Below, piece by piece: positions 10,180-18,989 of a stretch of DNA of 64,000 nucleotides. The translations under genes and the position numbers were made by a program. The DNA is from Bradyrhizobiaceae bacterium (GTDB taxonomy: Bacteria > Pseudomonadota > Alphaproteobacteria > Rhizobiales > Xanthobacteraceae), in NCBI GenBank assembly GCA_003963145.1, contig RXJJ01000022.1, positions 1 to 64,000 on the forward strand, read 5' to 3'. Position 1 is the stretch's first letter, and each line of letters begins with the position of its first letter. The notes beneath the pieces are model-generated. The model did not search any database. It worked only from the letters and a program-made list of their open reading frames with translations, and had not been told where the DNA came from.

Positions 10180-10752
10180 ATGACCTTCGCCCCACGTCTG
10201 ATCGCTCTTGTTTTTGCCGCGACGCTCAGCTTTACCCTCCCCGCCTTTGCGCAACGCGCTGGCGATCCCAACACATTCGGCCCCGAAGAATTGGTCGGTG
10301 CCGGCCACCGTTTTTTCGGAAACGTGACGCGGGGACTGGCTTCGATCATCGAAAAGGCGGTGAGCCAGTGGGGCCTGCCAAACGGTTATGTGCTCGGTGA
10401 AGAGGGTGCCGGTGCGTTTGTCGCCGGCCTGCGCTATGGCGAGGGCACGCTCTATACGAAGAACGCCGGCGACCTGCGGGTTTACTGGCAAGGCCCGTCG
10501 GTCGGCTTTGATTGGGGCGGTGACGGCGCGCGCACCATGATGTTGGTCTATAATCTGCCGTCGACCGACGCGATCTATCAGCGCTTTGCGGGCATCGACG
10601 GCTCCGCTTATATCATCGGCGGTTTCGGCATGACCGCTCTCACGGCGAACAGCATCGTGGTGGTGCCTATCCGCGCGGGCGTCGGGCTGCGTCTCGGCGC
10701 CAATCTCGGCTATCTGAAATTCACGCCCCGGCCGACCTGGAATCCGTTCTGA
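10180..10752 (+). CDS. EipA-like periplasmic protein (DUF1134)
   Basis: A 190-residue exported protein with a signal peptide ending near AFA-Q (about residue 23). The rest matches DUF1134: a glycine-rich beta-structure with GEEGAGAFVAGLRYGEG, VGFDWGGDGARTMMLVYNLP and GGFGMTALT. In Brucella the DUF1134 protein EipA is a periplasmic beta-barrel needed for cell-envelope integrity; a similar role here is inference from family. The ATG at 10180 has AGAGG at good distance, whereas a TTG three bases earlier is less likely. Confidence 0.82.
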   Translation: MTFAPRLIALVFAATLSFTLPAFAQRAGDPNTFGPEELVGAGHRFFGNVTRGLASIIEKAVSQWGLPNGYVLGEEGAGAFVAGLRYGEGTLYTKNAGDLRVYWQGPSVGFDWGGDGARTMMLVYNLPSTDAIYQRFAGIDGSAYIIGGFGMTALTANSIVVVPIRAGVGLRLGANLGYLKFTPRPTWNPF

Positions 10753-10902
10753 GCATCCGCCCCCAAGGGAACCGCCTGCCCCCGCGACCGGCACCCGTTT
10801 TGTGGCGTCAAAGCCACGAGCCGATGTTAACCAGCTGATCCGCTAGCTTTTTACTTCCCCATCATGGCAAGGTAAAAAGGGTCAGCGGTTGGGGGATATG
10901 CC

Positions 10903-12177
10903 ATGGTCGAACCGATCATGTATCTGGCGATCGGGTTCTTGCTCTCTGCGCTATGTGCGCTGATGATCATGCCGGCCGTGCATAACCGTGCGGTGCGCCT
11001 CACCACGCGGCGGATGGAAGCGGCGACACCGCTGTCGATGGCGGAAATCCAGGCCGACAAGGACCAGCTCCGCGCCGAATTTGCGATGTCGGCACGCCGC
11101 CTTGAGATGAGCGTCGAGCAACTCAAGGCCAAGACCACGAGCCAGCTCGCCGAGCTCGGCAAGAAATCGGACTCCATCAATCGCCTCAAGATGGAACTGG
11201 GCGAGAAGAACGCCGCGATCTTCTCGCTTGAGGCGCGCGAAAAAACGCTGCGCGACCAGCTTCGCGCCACCGAAGAGGAATTCACGGTCAAGACCCAGGC
11301 GCTCCGTACCGCTGAACAGGACCTGGCCGACAAGCAGGCCGATCTTGGCAAGCTCACCGGCGAATTATCCGATCGCTCGACGACTGCCGAAAGCCGTCAG
11401 GTCGAACTCCTCGCAGCGCGCACCCAGGTCGAAGCCCTGCAAACCCGCGTCACCCTGGCCGAGAAGGAATTCGCCGAAACCCAGCAGCGCCTTGCGGAGC
11501 AGCGCGGCCAGACCGACGCCGCCAGCCGTGAACTGGGCGAAGCGCGCTCGCGTGTTGAAAATCTGAGCGGTCGGGTCGCCGACCTCGACCGTCAATTGCT
11601 GGTTCAGACCAAGGAAACGGAGATGCTGACCAGCCGCGTGACAGACCTTGAAGGCAGACTCACGCTTCAGGGCAAAATTCTCGCCGAACGCGAATATGAG
11701 AACAACCTGTTGCGCAAACAGGCCGAAACCGCGCTGCAGGCGGAACAGGCCCTTCGTGAAGAACTCGCCACCACAGGCGGAAAATCCGCCGTGATGGATA
11801 AACTACAGTCGGAAAAGGCTGCTCTTGAGGAGCAACTCGTCACGGCCCGCGACGAACGCGCCAAATTGCAGCGAGACATCAACGCCATCCATCAGCAGGC
11901 GGAAGCCTCCTGGGCCACCGAACGCATGGAAAACGCATTGCTGCGCGAACGCATCAACGACATCGCGGCCGAAGTCGCCCGCCTTGCCGTGACATTGGAG
12001 GGCCCGGATTCCCCGATCGAAGCCATCCTGGCCGCAGAACCCGCAAAACCGGCGATCAGTGCCATTGTCAGCGGCGCGGCCAACACCAACACGGCGGCGA
12101 GCGAACCCCAGGGCACGCTTGCGCAACGTATCCGCGCTCTGCAGGCGCAGGCCTCTCGCGCGCGGCAGATCGGTTAA
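10903..12177 (+). CDS. Membrane-anchored long coiled-coil protein
   Basis: A 424-residue protein with one N-terminal transmembrane helix (about residues 5-24) followed by some 300 residues of almost unbroken heptad-type sequence rich in Glu, Gln, Lys, Leu and Ala, then an Ala/Pro-rich tail. No enzymatic motif is visible. The helix probably anchors a cytoplasmic or periplasmic rod; orientation is not certain. A GGGGGA ribosome site precedes the ATG. It stands alone between the DUF1134 gene and tRNA-Val. I do not recognise a named family. Confidence 0.85.
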   Translation: MVEPIMYLAIGFLLSALCALMIMPAVHNRAVRLTTRRMEAATPLSMAEIQADKDQLRAEFAMSARRLEMSVEQLKAKTTSQLAELGKKSDSINRLKMELGEKNAAIFSLEAREKTLRDQLRATEEEFTVKTQALRTAEQDLADKQADLGKLTGELSDRSTTAESRQVELLAARTQVEALQTRVTLAEKEFAETQQRLAEQRGQTDAASRELGEARSRVENLSGRVADLDRQLLVQTKETEMLTSRVTDLEGRLTLQGKILAEREYENNLLRKQAETALQAEQALREELATTGGKSAVMDKLQSEKAALEEQLVTARDERAKLQRDINAIHQQAEASWATERMENALLRERINDIAAEVARLAVTLEGPDSPIEAILAAEPAKPAISAIVSGAANTNTAASEPQGTLAQRIRALQAQASRARQIG

Positions 12178-12201
12178 TCGCCCCTGACGCGGAGACCGCG
12201 C

Positions 12202-12231
12202 TTGACACTTCGCCCTCCCGCTTCGTAAATC
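12202..12231 (+). promoter_or_regulatory. Candidate housekeeping promoter of tRNA-Val
   Basis: TTGACA (12202-12207) and TAAATC (12226-12231) are separated by 18 bases and lie about 30 bases upstream of the mature tRNA 5' end. The -35 is perfect, the -10 is weak, and the position is right for a sigma-70 promoter. Confidence 0.55.
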
Positions 12232-12262
12232 GCCCTTTCTCCGGTGCCGGCGCGCCGGTCCC

Positions 12263-12337
12263 GGGCGCATAGCTCAGCGGGAGAGCGTTCCCTTCACACG
12301 GGAGAGGTCCAAGGTTCGATCCCTTGTGCGCCCACCA
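12263..12337 (+). tRNA. tRNA-Val, anticodon CAC
   Basis: A 75-base tRNA folds fully: 7-bp acceptor stem GGGCGCA with TGCGCCC, D arm GCTC/GAGC, 5-bp anticodon stem with loop TTCACAC giving anticodon CAC, the T loop TTCGATC, and an encoded CCA. No integrase or duplicated tRNA end is nearby, so it is not acting as an integration site here. Confidence 0.95.
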
Positions 12338-12528
12338 TTTACCTGGCCCAATTCAGTCACCCCGCATGTCCGCCGGATGTAAATCCAGCCAGATCCTAAA
12401 GCCCAGAGATACTGATTGACGACCCGCGGAATTGACCGGTTCGGAAGGGCTGATAGTGTCGGCCAAGAACAATCTTTCTGACGTGTTTCAAAAAATCGTT
12501 CAGACATTTTCAATCGGGCGGGTACGGC

Positions 12529-12849
12529 ATGCGCTTTCAAAAACTCGTTCTCTTTTCGGTAGGCGCGGTCGCCTGCTGGCAAGCAACCACGGCGGCTTAC
12601 GGCCAGTCACCACCGCTGGTCGGGGCCGAACGATCCGTCGAACAGTATAAATGCAAGGACATTCTTCGCGAGGCAGGAAACAGCCGCGACGTCGCCATTG
12701 CTTTCCTTCACGGATTTCTTTTGGGAAAATCCGGCTCGTCGAAATTCAACGTGGAGACCTTGCAAAAGCAGACCGACGCTTTCATTGAGCGCTGCCTGGA
12801 CAGGCCGCAAGACAGTGCCGAAGAGGTGATGGCACAGATCAAGAAGTGA
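12529..12849 (+). CDS. HdeA/HdeB-family small periplasmic protein
   Basis: A 106-residue protein with a signal peptide cleaved near AYG-Q (about residue 25). The mature part has two Cys (in YKCKDIL and ERCLDRP) flanking a helical core FLHGFLLGKSG, the pattern of the HdeA fold with its single disulfide. HdeA/HdeB are acid-stress periplasmic chaperones in enterobacteria; in Rhizobiales similar proteins are common and their role is not settled. It precedes another small secreted protein by 22 bases, suggesting an operon. Confidence 0.7.
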   Translation: MRFQKLVLFSVGAVACWQATTAAYGQSPPLVGAERSVEQYKCKDILREAGNSRDVAIAFLHGFLLGKSGSSKFNVETLQKQTDAFIERCLDRPQDSAEEVMAQIKK

Positions 12850-12871
12850 TTTGGTGCCAAGGATCGATACG

Positions 12872-13177
12872 ATGAGCCCTGCACGCTTGAGGCTGAGAGT
12901 TTGTCAGATCGTCGTTTTGGCGCTGATGGCGGTTGCGACGGCAAATCCGGCCTTGGCCGAGCCATGTAATCCCATTATCGATGGCACTTACTGCGCAACC
13001 CAAATGCCGAAGACGCGCGCATCGGATTCATCTTCGGGGTCCATGCGGCCCATGAGTTCGATCGGAGATTTCGACTGGGCCAACTCGCAAGGCAGCACGC
13101 CCGGCACTCTGGGCGGGATCAGTTTTAGCGGCAACCGAAACTGTTTCTCGTCAATTATTCGAAGCCGCTGCAACTGA
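12872..13177 (+). CDS. Small secreted protein of unknown function
   Basis: A 101-residue protein with a clear signal peptide (hydrophobic VVLALMAVATANPALA, cleavage after ALA). The mature part is Ser/Gly/Asn-rich with four Cys (two at the start in EPCNPIIDGTYC, two at the C terminus in RNCFSSIIRSRC), compatible with disulfide bonds in the periplasm. ATG at 12872 has AAGGA upstream. It follows the HdeA-like gene closely. No family recognised. Confidence 0.65.
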   Translation: MSPARLRLRVCQIVVLALMAVATANPALAEPCNPIIDGTYCATQMPKTRASDSSSGSMRPMSSIGDFDWANSQGSTPGTLGGISFSGNRNCFSSIIRSRCN

Positions 13178-13221
13178 TCGTGCGATGACGGCCCTTATAG
13201 AACCGTCGACCGGAGGCGCGG

Positions 13222-13383
13222 TTACTTGATGCTGGTCGAAAGATCGGTGAACTTCGATGACATCGAACTGCCCAGCGTATTCACGGCGCCGATGATGGCG
13301 AGCGCAATGCCAGCCGCGATAAGACCGTATTCAATGGCGGTTGCAGCGGATTCGTCTTTCAAAAAACGTTCAATCATGCACAT
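13222..13383 (-). CDS. Flp/Fap-type IVb pilin
   Basis: A 53-residue prepilin. The short leader ends before the helical pilin segment with the Flp signature DESAATAIEYGLIAAGIALAIIGAV, in which the Glu-Tyr pair follows the leader-peptidase region. Flp pilins form tight-adherence (Tad) pili assembled by the cpa/tad machinery, none of which is in this window, so this is a solitary pilin gene. The ATG at 13383 has GAGG six bases upstream. Confidence 0.88.
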   Translation of the reverse strand: MCMIERFLKDESAATAIEYGLIAAGIALAIIGAVNTLGSSMSSKFTDLSTSIK

Positions 13384-13514
13384 GGCGATCCTCGCTGCCT
13401 TAACCTTGCATGGGCGCACGAACGGAGCGAGCGGTACCCGCAGGCGCGGATAACCTAGCCGAAAGAAACTATCGAAGGTTTAATTCAACGTGACGATAAT
13501 ACCGTCACCTCTCG

Positions 13515-13727
13515 CTAGGTTTTGGTTTGCAGGGCCAGCAAGGCGAGCAACTTCATCCGTTCGGGATCGCGGTCCCCCTGCGCAGCCAGATCGATGATAT
13601 TTTTGGCGAGCAGTTGAACCGTGCCGGAGGAAACAGGCTCAGGCAAAGTTTCGACCGCCTGCTCCAGAGCCTGCGTCATGATCGCGATGGTTTGCGGACT
13701 GAACGATGTGCCTTGAAATATTTTCAT
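13515..13727 (-). CDS. Small cytoplasmic helical protein, unknown
   Basis: A 70-residue, signal-less protein predicted mainly helical: SFSPQTIAIMTQALEQAVETL, then QLLAKNIIDLAAQGDRDPERMKLLALLAL. It resembles the product of 23102-23320 in length and in the order SFS-x-x-TIA, L-x-x-AVE and a second Ala-rich helix with I-x-x-x-A, so the two are probably paralogues. No function known. It may be a short regulatory or adaptor protein, but nothing shows that. Confidence 0.6.
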   Translation of the reverse strand: MKIFQGTSFSPQTIAIMTQALEQAVETLPEPVSSGTVQLLAKNIIDLAAQGDRDPERMKLLALLALQTKT

Positions 13728-13922
13728 CGGTATTTTCGTGCCGGAACCCGTTTACTCCTAACGCGGGAATCCATGGACACCAATGTATAAGGGCTAGATT
13801 GTCAGTTCGCCGCAGAGACTTCACGTGGCCGTGGCTTGCGTAGCGGCCCGAACTGTGGCCTCTCTGCGGTGGGATCCAGACCTCAACGGCTGACGGACGT
13901 GAATGGTTCTAAGAGGCTTATG

Positions 13923-14483
13923 ATGAAACGGTTTTTTGCGATATTGGTAGCTTGCGCGGCTTTCGCAGGTACAGCGAACAACGCGTCGGCGCAGGGCTTT
14001 TTCAACTTCTTCGGCGGCGGCAGCGGTTCCGGCCCGATTCCGCGCCAGGTCGTGCTGTTCGAAGGCAACTACAAGCCCGGCAGCATCATCGTCGATACCG
14101 GCGAGCGCCGGCTTTATCTGGTTCTGGGCAACGGTCAGGCCATCCGCTATGGCATCGGCGTTGGCCGTGACGGCTTCCGCTGGGGCGGCGTTCACAAGAT
14201 CACCGCCAAGAAAGAATGGCCAGCCTGGACCCCGCCCTCACAAATGCTGGCCCGCAGGCCCGACCTGCCGCGGCATATGGAAGGCGGGGTCGAAAATCCG
14301 CTCGGCGCGCGTGCGCTCTATCTCGGATCCACGCTTTATCGCATTCACGGTTCCAACGAGCCTGAAACCATCGGACAGGCGGTCTCCTCGGGCTGCTTCC
14401 GCATGGTCAATGACGACGTCATCGACCTCTACGACCGGGTATCGGTCGGCGCCACGGTCTATGTCATCAATCGGGGATCGTAA
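13923..14483 (+). CDS. L,D-transpeptidase (YkuD family)
   Basis: A 186-residue exported enzyme with a signal peptide ending near ASA-Q (residue 24). The YkuD domain has the catalytic signature: His in RIHGSNEPETIG and the nucleophile Cys in SSGCFRM. L,D-transpeptidases make 3-3 peptidoglycan cross-links or attach outer-membrane proteins to peptidoglycan in the periplasm, both important in Rhizobiales. Two ATGs stand in tandem at 13920 and 13923; the second is better spaced from AAGAGG. Several paralogues per genome are usual in this group. Confidence 0.92.
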   Translation: MKRFFAILVACAAFAGTANNASAQGFFNFFGGGSGSGPIPRQVVLFEGNYKPGSIIVDTGERRLYLVLGNGQAIRYGIGVGRDGFRWGGVHKITAKKEWPAWTPPSQMLARRPDLPRHMEGGVENPLGARALYLGSTLYRIHGSNEPETIGQAVSSGCFRMVNDDVIDLYDRVSVGATVYVINRGS

Positions 14484-14503
14484 GGCCGGATAAACCCGGC
14501 CTT
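14482..14503 (+). terminator. Hairpin after the L,D-transpeptidase gene
   Basis: A perfect 8-bp stem AAGGCCGG/CCGGCCTT with a six-base loop begins at the stop codon, but no T-run follows. A weak or factor-assisted terminator is possible. Confidence 0.4.
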
Positions 14504-14556
14504 GCTCCGGCCCCGTACTGCTTGCGCAGCGCCGCGCATTGCGGCTAGCTCCTGAC

Positions 14557-15363
14557 ATGCCTTCCTCGCGGAAAACCCCAGTGCTCGCGGTCATGCCATT
14601 GATGGCTGCCGTCTTCCTCTTCTTGGCTGCGACTCCGGTATCGGCCGAAATTCCTGCAATCGCGGTGCGGCAGCAAACGGAGAAGAAGGACTTCACCGAC
14701 GCCGAGATCGTGGACGGCTTCATGAAGACGGCTTTCGGCGCCGAATATCATCTCGCCGGACGCGTCGACCGCATCCGGAAGTTCGACAAGCCGGTACGGG
14801 TTTTCGTGGCGGGCCCGGCGCGCGCCGACAGACTCAAGCAACTGGCAAGGGTCACCGCCGATATCGGTCACCACGTTCCCAATCTCGACATCGCCCTCAC
14901 CAGCAGGCGTGACGATGCCAATGTCATCGTGACCCTGGTGAAGGATCGCGATCTCGACAAGGCGATCCGTAAATTCTATGGCGTCGACACTGCGAAGAAC
15001 ATCCGGCGTTCGCTCGATCCGCAATGCCTGTCCGGCTTTCGCAAGAACGACAAATATGAGATCGAACACGCCGAGGTCATTCTGGCGATCGACGCCGGCG
15101 ATTTCGTGTTTCTGGACTGCGCCTATGAGGAACTGCTGCAATCGCTGGGGCCGATCAACGACACCGACAGCGTGCCGTGGACAATGTTCAACGATGACGT
15201 GTCGATGGGATTTTTCGATATCTACGACCAGTTCATCCTCAACATCCTGTACGATCCGCGCATCAAGGCCGGCATGACAGTCGATGAGGTGCGTGCAATG
15301 CTGCCTGCCGTGGTTGGCGATGTGCGCGCGCAGATCGCCAAGATCAACGATTTAAAGCCTTAA
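14557..15363 (+). CDS. DUF2927-type secreted protein
   Basis: A 268-residue protein with a signal peptide or N-terminal anchor (hydrophobic stretch at about 10-28, ending ATPVSA-E). The body matches DUF2927-type proteins: DAEIVDGFMKTAFGAEY, then a mixed fold with CLSGFRKND and EIEHAEVILAID and FLDCAYEELLQSLG, where the acidic residues and the two Cys are conserved features. Such proteins are frequent in Rhizobiales and Rhodobacterales; a metzincin-like fold has been suggested for some, but no complete zinc-binding HExxH is present here. The ATG at 14557 starts the signal peptide. Confidence 0.7.
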   Translation: MPSSRKTPVLAVMPLMAAVFLFLAATPVSAEIPAIAVRQQTEKKDFTDAEIVDGFMKTAFGAEYHLAGRVDRIRKFDKPVRVFVAGPARADRLKQLARVTADIGHHVPNLDIALTSRRDDANVIVTLVKDRDLDKAIRKFYGVDTAKNIRRSLDPQCLSGFRKNDKYEIEHAEVILAIDAGDFVFLDCAYEELLQSLGPINDTDSVPWTMFNDDVSMGFFDIYDQFILNILYDPRIKAGMTVDEVRAMLPAVVGDVRAQIAKINDLKP

Positions 15364-15365
15364 GT

Positions 15366-16847
15366 CTATCCGAGCGACCTGGAAGCCTCTTTCACCTTTT
15401 GCGTCGCCTCATTCACGGCCTCGGTCGCGCCAGCTATTTCCTTCATGCTGCAATCGATCTCGTTGACGCCCTGCGCGGCCACTTGCATATTGCTCGAGAT
15501 GCTTTGCGTGACCGAAGCCTGCTCCTCGACCGCAGCAGCAATTGCTTCAGAAATGACGTTGACCTGCGAGATCGTCTGGCTGATTGCCTCGATGACAGAA
15601 ACGGCATTTTCCGTCGTTTCCTGAACTTCCGCGATTTGCCCGCTGATCTCTCCCGTCGCTTTTGCCGTTTGGGCAGCGAGACTTTTGACCTCTGAGGCAA
15701 CCACGGCAAAGCCACGTCCCGCCTCTCCCGCGCGAGCCGCCTCAATTGTCGCGTTTAACGCCAGGAGGTTTGTCTGCTCCGCGATCGAATTGATGAGTTT
15801 CACGACATCGCCGATCCTCTGCGCTGCCACCGCAAGTCCGGATACGATGTCACTGGTTTCCCCAGCCTGCTTCACCGCCTGTGTGGAAATATCAAGCGCA
15901 CTGGTCGTTTGCCGACTGATTTCTCCGATGGATGCGGCCAATTCCTCCGCGCCAGAGGCAACGGCCTGCATGTTTGACGAGGTCTGGGTCGATGCGCTGA
16001 CTGCGGCAGCGACGCGCTGCGACGTCGCGGCCACCGCGCCCGTTATCTGATCCAGATCGACATCGATCGATTTTTGAACTTCGACGCGGCGAATTCGGTC
16101 GCGCACCTGACCTGTGGTGTCCGTGGCGAATTTCACGACTTTAGACACATTGCCACCAGCATCGCGGATGGGGTTATACGAGGCTTGAATCCAGATTTCC
16201 CGTCCGCCCTTGCCAAACCTGCGAAATTCACCCGACTGATATTCGCCGGAACGCAAGGCGTGCCAGAAACTGCGGTATTCCGTACTATCGCGGTACTCCG
16301 ACTCGACAAACATGCCATGATGCCGGCCGACGATTTCATCAAGCGAATATCCAACCGTTCTTAGAAAATTCTCATTGGCCGACAGAACGTGTCCTTCCAA
16401 ATCGAATTCGATCACGGCCTGCGATTTATGGATCGCGTTGATCTGTCCTTCGAAGTCCGCGGTTTTCAATTTCTGCTCGGAAATGTCATAGGCAAATTTG
16501 ACGATCTTGAAGGGCTTGCCACGACGGTCAACTAGCGGGTTATACGACGCCCTGATCCAAACGACACGTCCGCTCTTTGCGACACGCATGAATTCACAGG
16601 ACTGGAACTCTCCGCGGCGCAAATGATCCCAGAACACGCTATAATCGTGGCTGCCGCGCTGCTCGGCGGGAACGAAAATGCTGTGGTGCTTGCCAACGAT
16701 TTCGTCGAGACGGTAGCCCATCACGTTGAGAAAGTTGGAATTCGCGGTCAGAATTGTGCCATCAAGATCAAACTCGATGACCGCCTGCGATTTATCGATC
16801 GCCTCGATTTTCGACTGCAGTTCGTTAGACGATTGCAATAGGTGCAT
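15366..16847 (-). CDS. Soluble double-PAS methyl-accepting chemotaxis protein
   Basis: A 493-residue receptor without transmembrane helices. Two tandem PAS/PAC units, about 1-125 and 130-250, are closely similar to each other (both with [12 protein letters not shown]-x-LDEIVG-x-HH and a C-terminal ASYNP...KVVKFA), indicating an internal duplication. The C-terminal half is a cytoplasmic methyl-accepting domain with the CheA/CheW-binding hairpin tip [25 protein letters not shown] units of this Aer-like type often sense redox or oxygen through flavin or haem; the cofactor cannot be assigned. It could signal through the CheA of this window. GGAAAG precedes the ATG. Confidence 0.92.
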   Translation of the reverse strand: MHLLQSSNELQSKIEAIDKSQAVIEFDLDGTILTANSNFLNVMGYRLDEIVGKHHSIFVPAEQRGSHDYSVFWDHLRRGEFQSCEFMRVAKSGRVVWIRASYNPLVDRRGKPFKIVKFAYDISEQKLKTADFEGQINAIHKSQAVIEFDLEGHVLSANENFLRTVGYSLDEIVGRHHGMFVESEYRDSTEYRSFWHALRSGEYQSGEFRRFGKGGREIWIQASYNPIRDAGGNVSKVVKFATDTTGQVRDRIRRVEVQKSIDVDLDQITGAVAATSQRVAAAVSASTQTSSNMQAVASGAEELAASIGEISRQTTSALDISTQAVKQAGETSDIVSGLAVAAQRIGDVVKLINSIAEQTNLLALNATIEAARAGEAGRGFAVVASEVKSLAAQTAKATGEISGQIAEVQETTENAVSVIEAISQTISQVNVISEAIAAAVEEQASVTQSISSNMQVAAQGVNEIDCSMKEIAGATEAVNEATQKVKEASRSLG

Positions 16848-17014
16848 CTTTCCATCCCCCGCTCATGGGAAGGCTTTCATGTATTTCTTAACCAAAATGG
16901 AATTGGGCCTGGATTGCGTATTTTCACCGACGCCGGCTTGTTCTCACTTACCCATGACTTCACTTTCGCTTTTTACCTAGCCATGGTTCACTTCAAGCCT
17001 AATACGAGTCTGCC

Positions 17015-18187
17015 TTGAAGATCGCTCTGGTCACCTATCATGCCGATCCCGCCCGTGGCGGAGCCGAGCGTTATACGGCCGACCTCGCACGGGCGCTGAC
17101 TGAGCTCGAGCATGATGTTTCAATACTGCACGCGATATCTACCCCGCATGATGTCCCGAGTGTTTCCTATCTGCGCCTTCAGGATGGTGGCCTCACACGC
17201 ACGGTCAAATACCGAAATTTTCTCCGCGCGGTCGACCGGCGGCTCGACGAAGAGCATTTCGATATCGTGCATGCGATGTTACCCGTGCACCGCTGCAACA
17301 TTTATCAGCCGCATGCGGGCTTCGCCTTCGACGCGCTGACGTCCGGCGAGCGCAGACGCACCGCACTGGCCCGGGCAGCCGCGCAGCTTGGCAACAGGTT
17401 CAATGCAAAGCGCCAGATTTACGCCGCCGTTGAACGCAAGATGCTGGAAGCGTCCGCGCCTCCGGCGGTGATCTGTCTCAGCGATGCGATGCGATCGCAG
17501 GCCGAGGCCCGCTTCGGTCTTGATCCGGCAAACCTAGTTGTCATTCCGAATGCGACAGATCTTGACCGCTACGATCCGGCGGTCGATCCATCCGCGGGAC
17601 CGCAGCTCCGGAAAAAACTTGACATCGCACCGGCACGCAAGGTCGGGCTTTTTCTGTCGCAGGACTTCGCGCGCAAAGGTCTTTCCGAGTCGCTCGAGGC
17701 CATGGGACGGCTAGGCGATCCATCTTTCGTTCTTCTGGTGGCGGGCAGGGACGATCCTTCGCCCTTCCAGCGTCTCGCCGCGAAACTGGGCCTCACCGGC
17801 AATGTCATCTTTGCAGGCGCGGCAGCCGATCCCTACCCGTTCTACGCCGCCGCCGACGTGGTGCTGTTTCCCTCGCGCGCCGACCCATTCGGACTCGTTC
17901 CCGCCGAGGCCGTCGCGATGGGCGTGCCGCCAATCGTCAGCCGCTGCGCCGGGGTGAGCGAAGTTCTCACCAACAATCAGAACGCCCTGATCGTCGAGCA
18001 GCCGTCAGACATCGGCACTCTTGCCGACGCGCTGCGCCGCGCGCTTGAACCGGTCACACATGAAAGGCTGGCGCGCGGCTGCCGCGACACGCGCGAGATT
18101 TTCGCCTATCGCAAACATCTAGATGCGATTGTAGGACTGTATGACTCGCGCCGAAGAAGCTCTGAAGCTTACCGGACGGGACCGTAA
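17015..18187 (+). CDS. Glycosyltransferase family 4 (GT-B)
   Basis: A 390-residue GT-B glycosyltransferase. The N-terminal domain starts with MKIALVTYHADPARGGAERY, typical of the acceptor-side Rossmann fold; the C-terminal domain carries PNATDLDRY, LLVAGRDD and the nucleotide-sugar-binding DPFGLVPAEAVAMGVPPI, a form of the E-x7-E motif with Asp in the first place. It probably adds a sugar to lipopolysaccharide or another surface glycan in the cytoplasm. The frame appears to begin at a TTG (17015); no ATG is available before the GGAERY motif. Confidence 0.85.
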   Translation: MKIALVTYHADPARGGAERYTADLARALTELEHDVSILHAISTPHDVPSVSYLRLQDGGLTRTVKYRNFLRAVDRRLDEEHFDIVHAMLPVHRCNIYQPHAGFAFDALTSGERRRTALARAAAQLGNRFNAKRQIYAAVERKMLEASAPPAVICLSDAMRSQAEARFGLDPANLVVIPNATDLDRYDPAVDPSAGPQLRKKLDIAPARKVGLFLSQDFARKGLSESLEAMGRLGDPSFVLLVAGRDDPSPFQRLAAKLGLTGNVIFAGAAADPYPFYAAADVVLFPSRADPFGLVPAEAVAMGVPPIVSRCAGVSEVLTNNQNALIVEQPSDIGTLADALRRALEPVTHERLARGCRDTREIFAYRKHLDAIVGLYDSRRRSSEAYRTGP

Positions 18188-18492
18188 TAGCCGCCTGGAT
18201 AAGGTCCATACCCATAGCGATGGCATGCGCCGCCCGGTCCGCGATACCATCCTGCGCGGCACCCATGCCAGTTGGCCCCGTATGGACCATTATAGCCGCG
18301 AGGAAATGGACCGGTGCCGTAAGCATGACATGCGCCCTCGGGCCCGCGGTAGCGTCCCCCGCCGCATCCATTTGCGACGGGAATGGTCGCCGACGGTGGT
18401 GACAGGCTTTCGACAGGAACCGGAAGCGCCATCACGGGCGCAGTCGAGACGAGAAAAAGACTCACGCCGCGAAGGATGTCATGACGCGACAC
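18169..18492 (-). CDS. GCG_CRPN-type small secreted Gly/Cys-rich protein
   Basis: A 107-residue protein with a signal peptide and a mature part of two similar repeats: GCGGGRYRGPEGACHAYG and GCRAGWYRGPGGACHRYG, each with paired Cys and an RGP-x-GACH core, followed by Gly/Tyr/Pro-rich spacer. This is the GCG_CRPN prefix-to-repeats pattern of Rhizobiales, with unknown function. It starts at GTG 18492. Its 3' end overlaps the convergent glycosyltransferase stop by about 19 bases. Confidence 0.7.
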   Translation of the reverse strand: MSRHDILRGVSLFLVSTAPVMALPVPVESLSPPSATIPVANGCGGGRYRGPEGACHAYGTGPFPRGYNGPYGANWHGCRAGWYRGPGGACHRYGYGPYPGGYYGPVR

Positions 18493-18525
18493 GGCAGGCG
18501 ATTAACGCTGTTATTTCGGATTGCA

Positions 18526-18600
18526 TGGCGCTCCCTAGGGGAATCGAACCCCTGTTTCAGCCTTGAGAGGGCCGCGTCCTAACCGCTAGACGAAGGGAGC
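18526..18600 (-). tRNA. tRNA-Glu, anticodon CTC
   Basis: Read on the minus strand it folds as a 75-base tRNA: acceptor GCTCCCT/AGGGAGC, D arm GTCT/GGAC, anticodon loop CTCTCAA giving CTC, T loop TTCGATT and an encoded CCA. Confidence 0.95.
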
Positions 18601-18611
18601 GTTACGACAGG

Positions 18612-18639
18612 GGATAGCGTCGAATGGCCCCGTTCGCAA
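18612..18639 (-). promoter_or_regulatory. Candidate promoter of tRNA-Glu
   Basis: On the minus strand TTGCGA (18639-18634) and CTATCC (18617-18612) are 16 bases apart, ending about 12 bases before the mature tRNA 5' end. This is a plausible but imperfect housekeeping promoter. Confidence 0.4.
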
Positions 18640-18656
18640 GATGGTGCGGCTCTCGA

Positions 18657-18989
18657 TCAGGGCTCGCTGGCGAATTTGACCCGTGCGATTGGCTTGAACG
18701 AGCGGGCGTCATAGGTGCGAATTTCAGTCACGCCGCCCATATCCAGCGTCAGCAGCAGCCTGTCTCCCGACACGCCGCTGGAAACGATCCGGGCGCCCTT
18801 CGGCAAGACGATGGTGACTTCGCCGGGCGCCGTCTCGCCGCCGCCATGGAACACCTGGTAGCCGATCGCGATCAGAAGCGCGCCGATGCCGAGCGCGGTC
18901 GTCAGCCCCGCGATCAGCATCATGCGGCGGATCCGCGCGATCAGCGCGGCTTGCTCGGGTGTCGGTTCAGGTGCAACAGTCTCGGTCAT
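18657..18989 (-). CDS. Single-pass membrane protein (DUF6476-like)
   Basis: A 110-residue protein with an acidic/Pro N terminus, one transmembrane helix at about 24-46 (LIAGLTTALGIGALLIAIGYQVF), and a C-terminal beta-rich part with PKGARIVSSGVSGDRLLLTLD and GVTEIRTYD. Proteins of this layout next to an RluA-type pseudouridine synthase are common in alphaproteobacteria and I believe they are classed as DUF6476, function unknown. Its start codon interlocks with that of the divergent pseudouridine synthase: both share the CATG at 18987-18990. Confidence 0.7.
   Translation of the reverse strand: MTETVAPEPTPEQAALIARIRRMMLIAGLTTALGIGALLIAIGYQVFHGGGETAPGEVTIVLPKGARIVSSGVSGDRLLLTLDMGGVTEIRTYDARSFKPIARVKFASEP

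Noticed and set aside
12263..12337. tRNA-Val as an integration site
   Set aside because: No integrase, no duplicated tRNA 3' end, no change in gene content around it.
18526..18600. tRNA-Glu as an integration site
   Set aside because: No integrase or repeat of its 3' end found in the neighbouring sequence.
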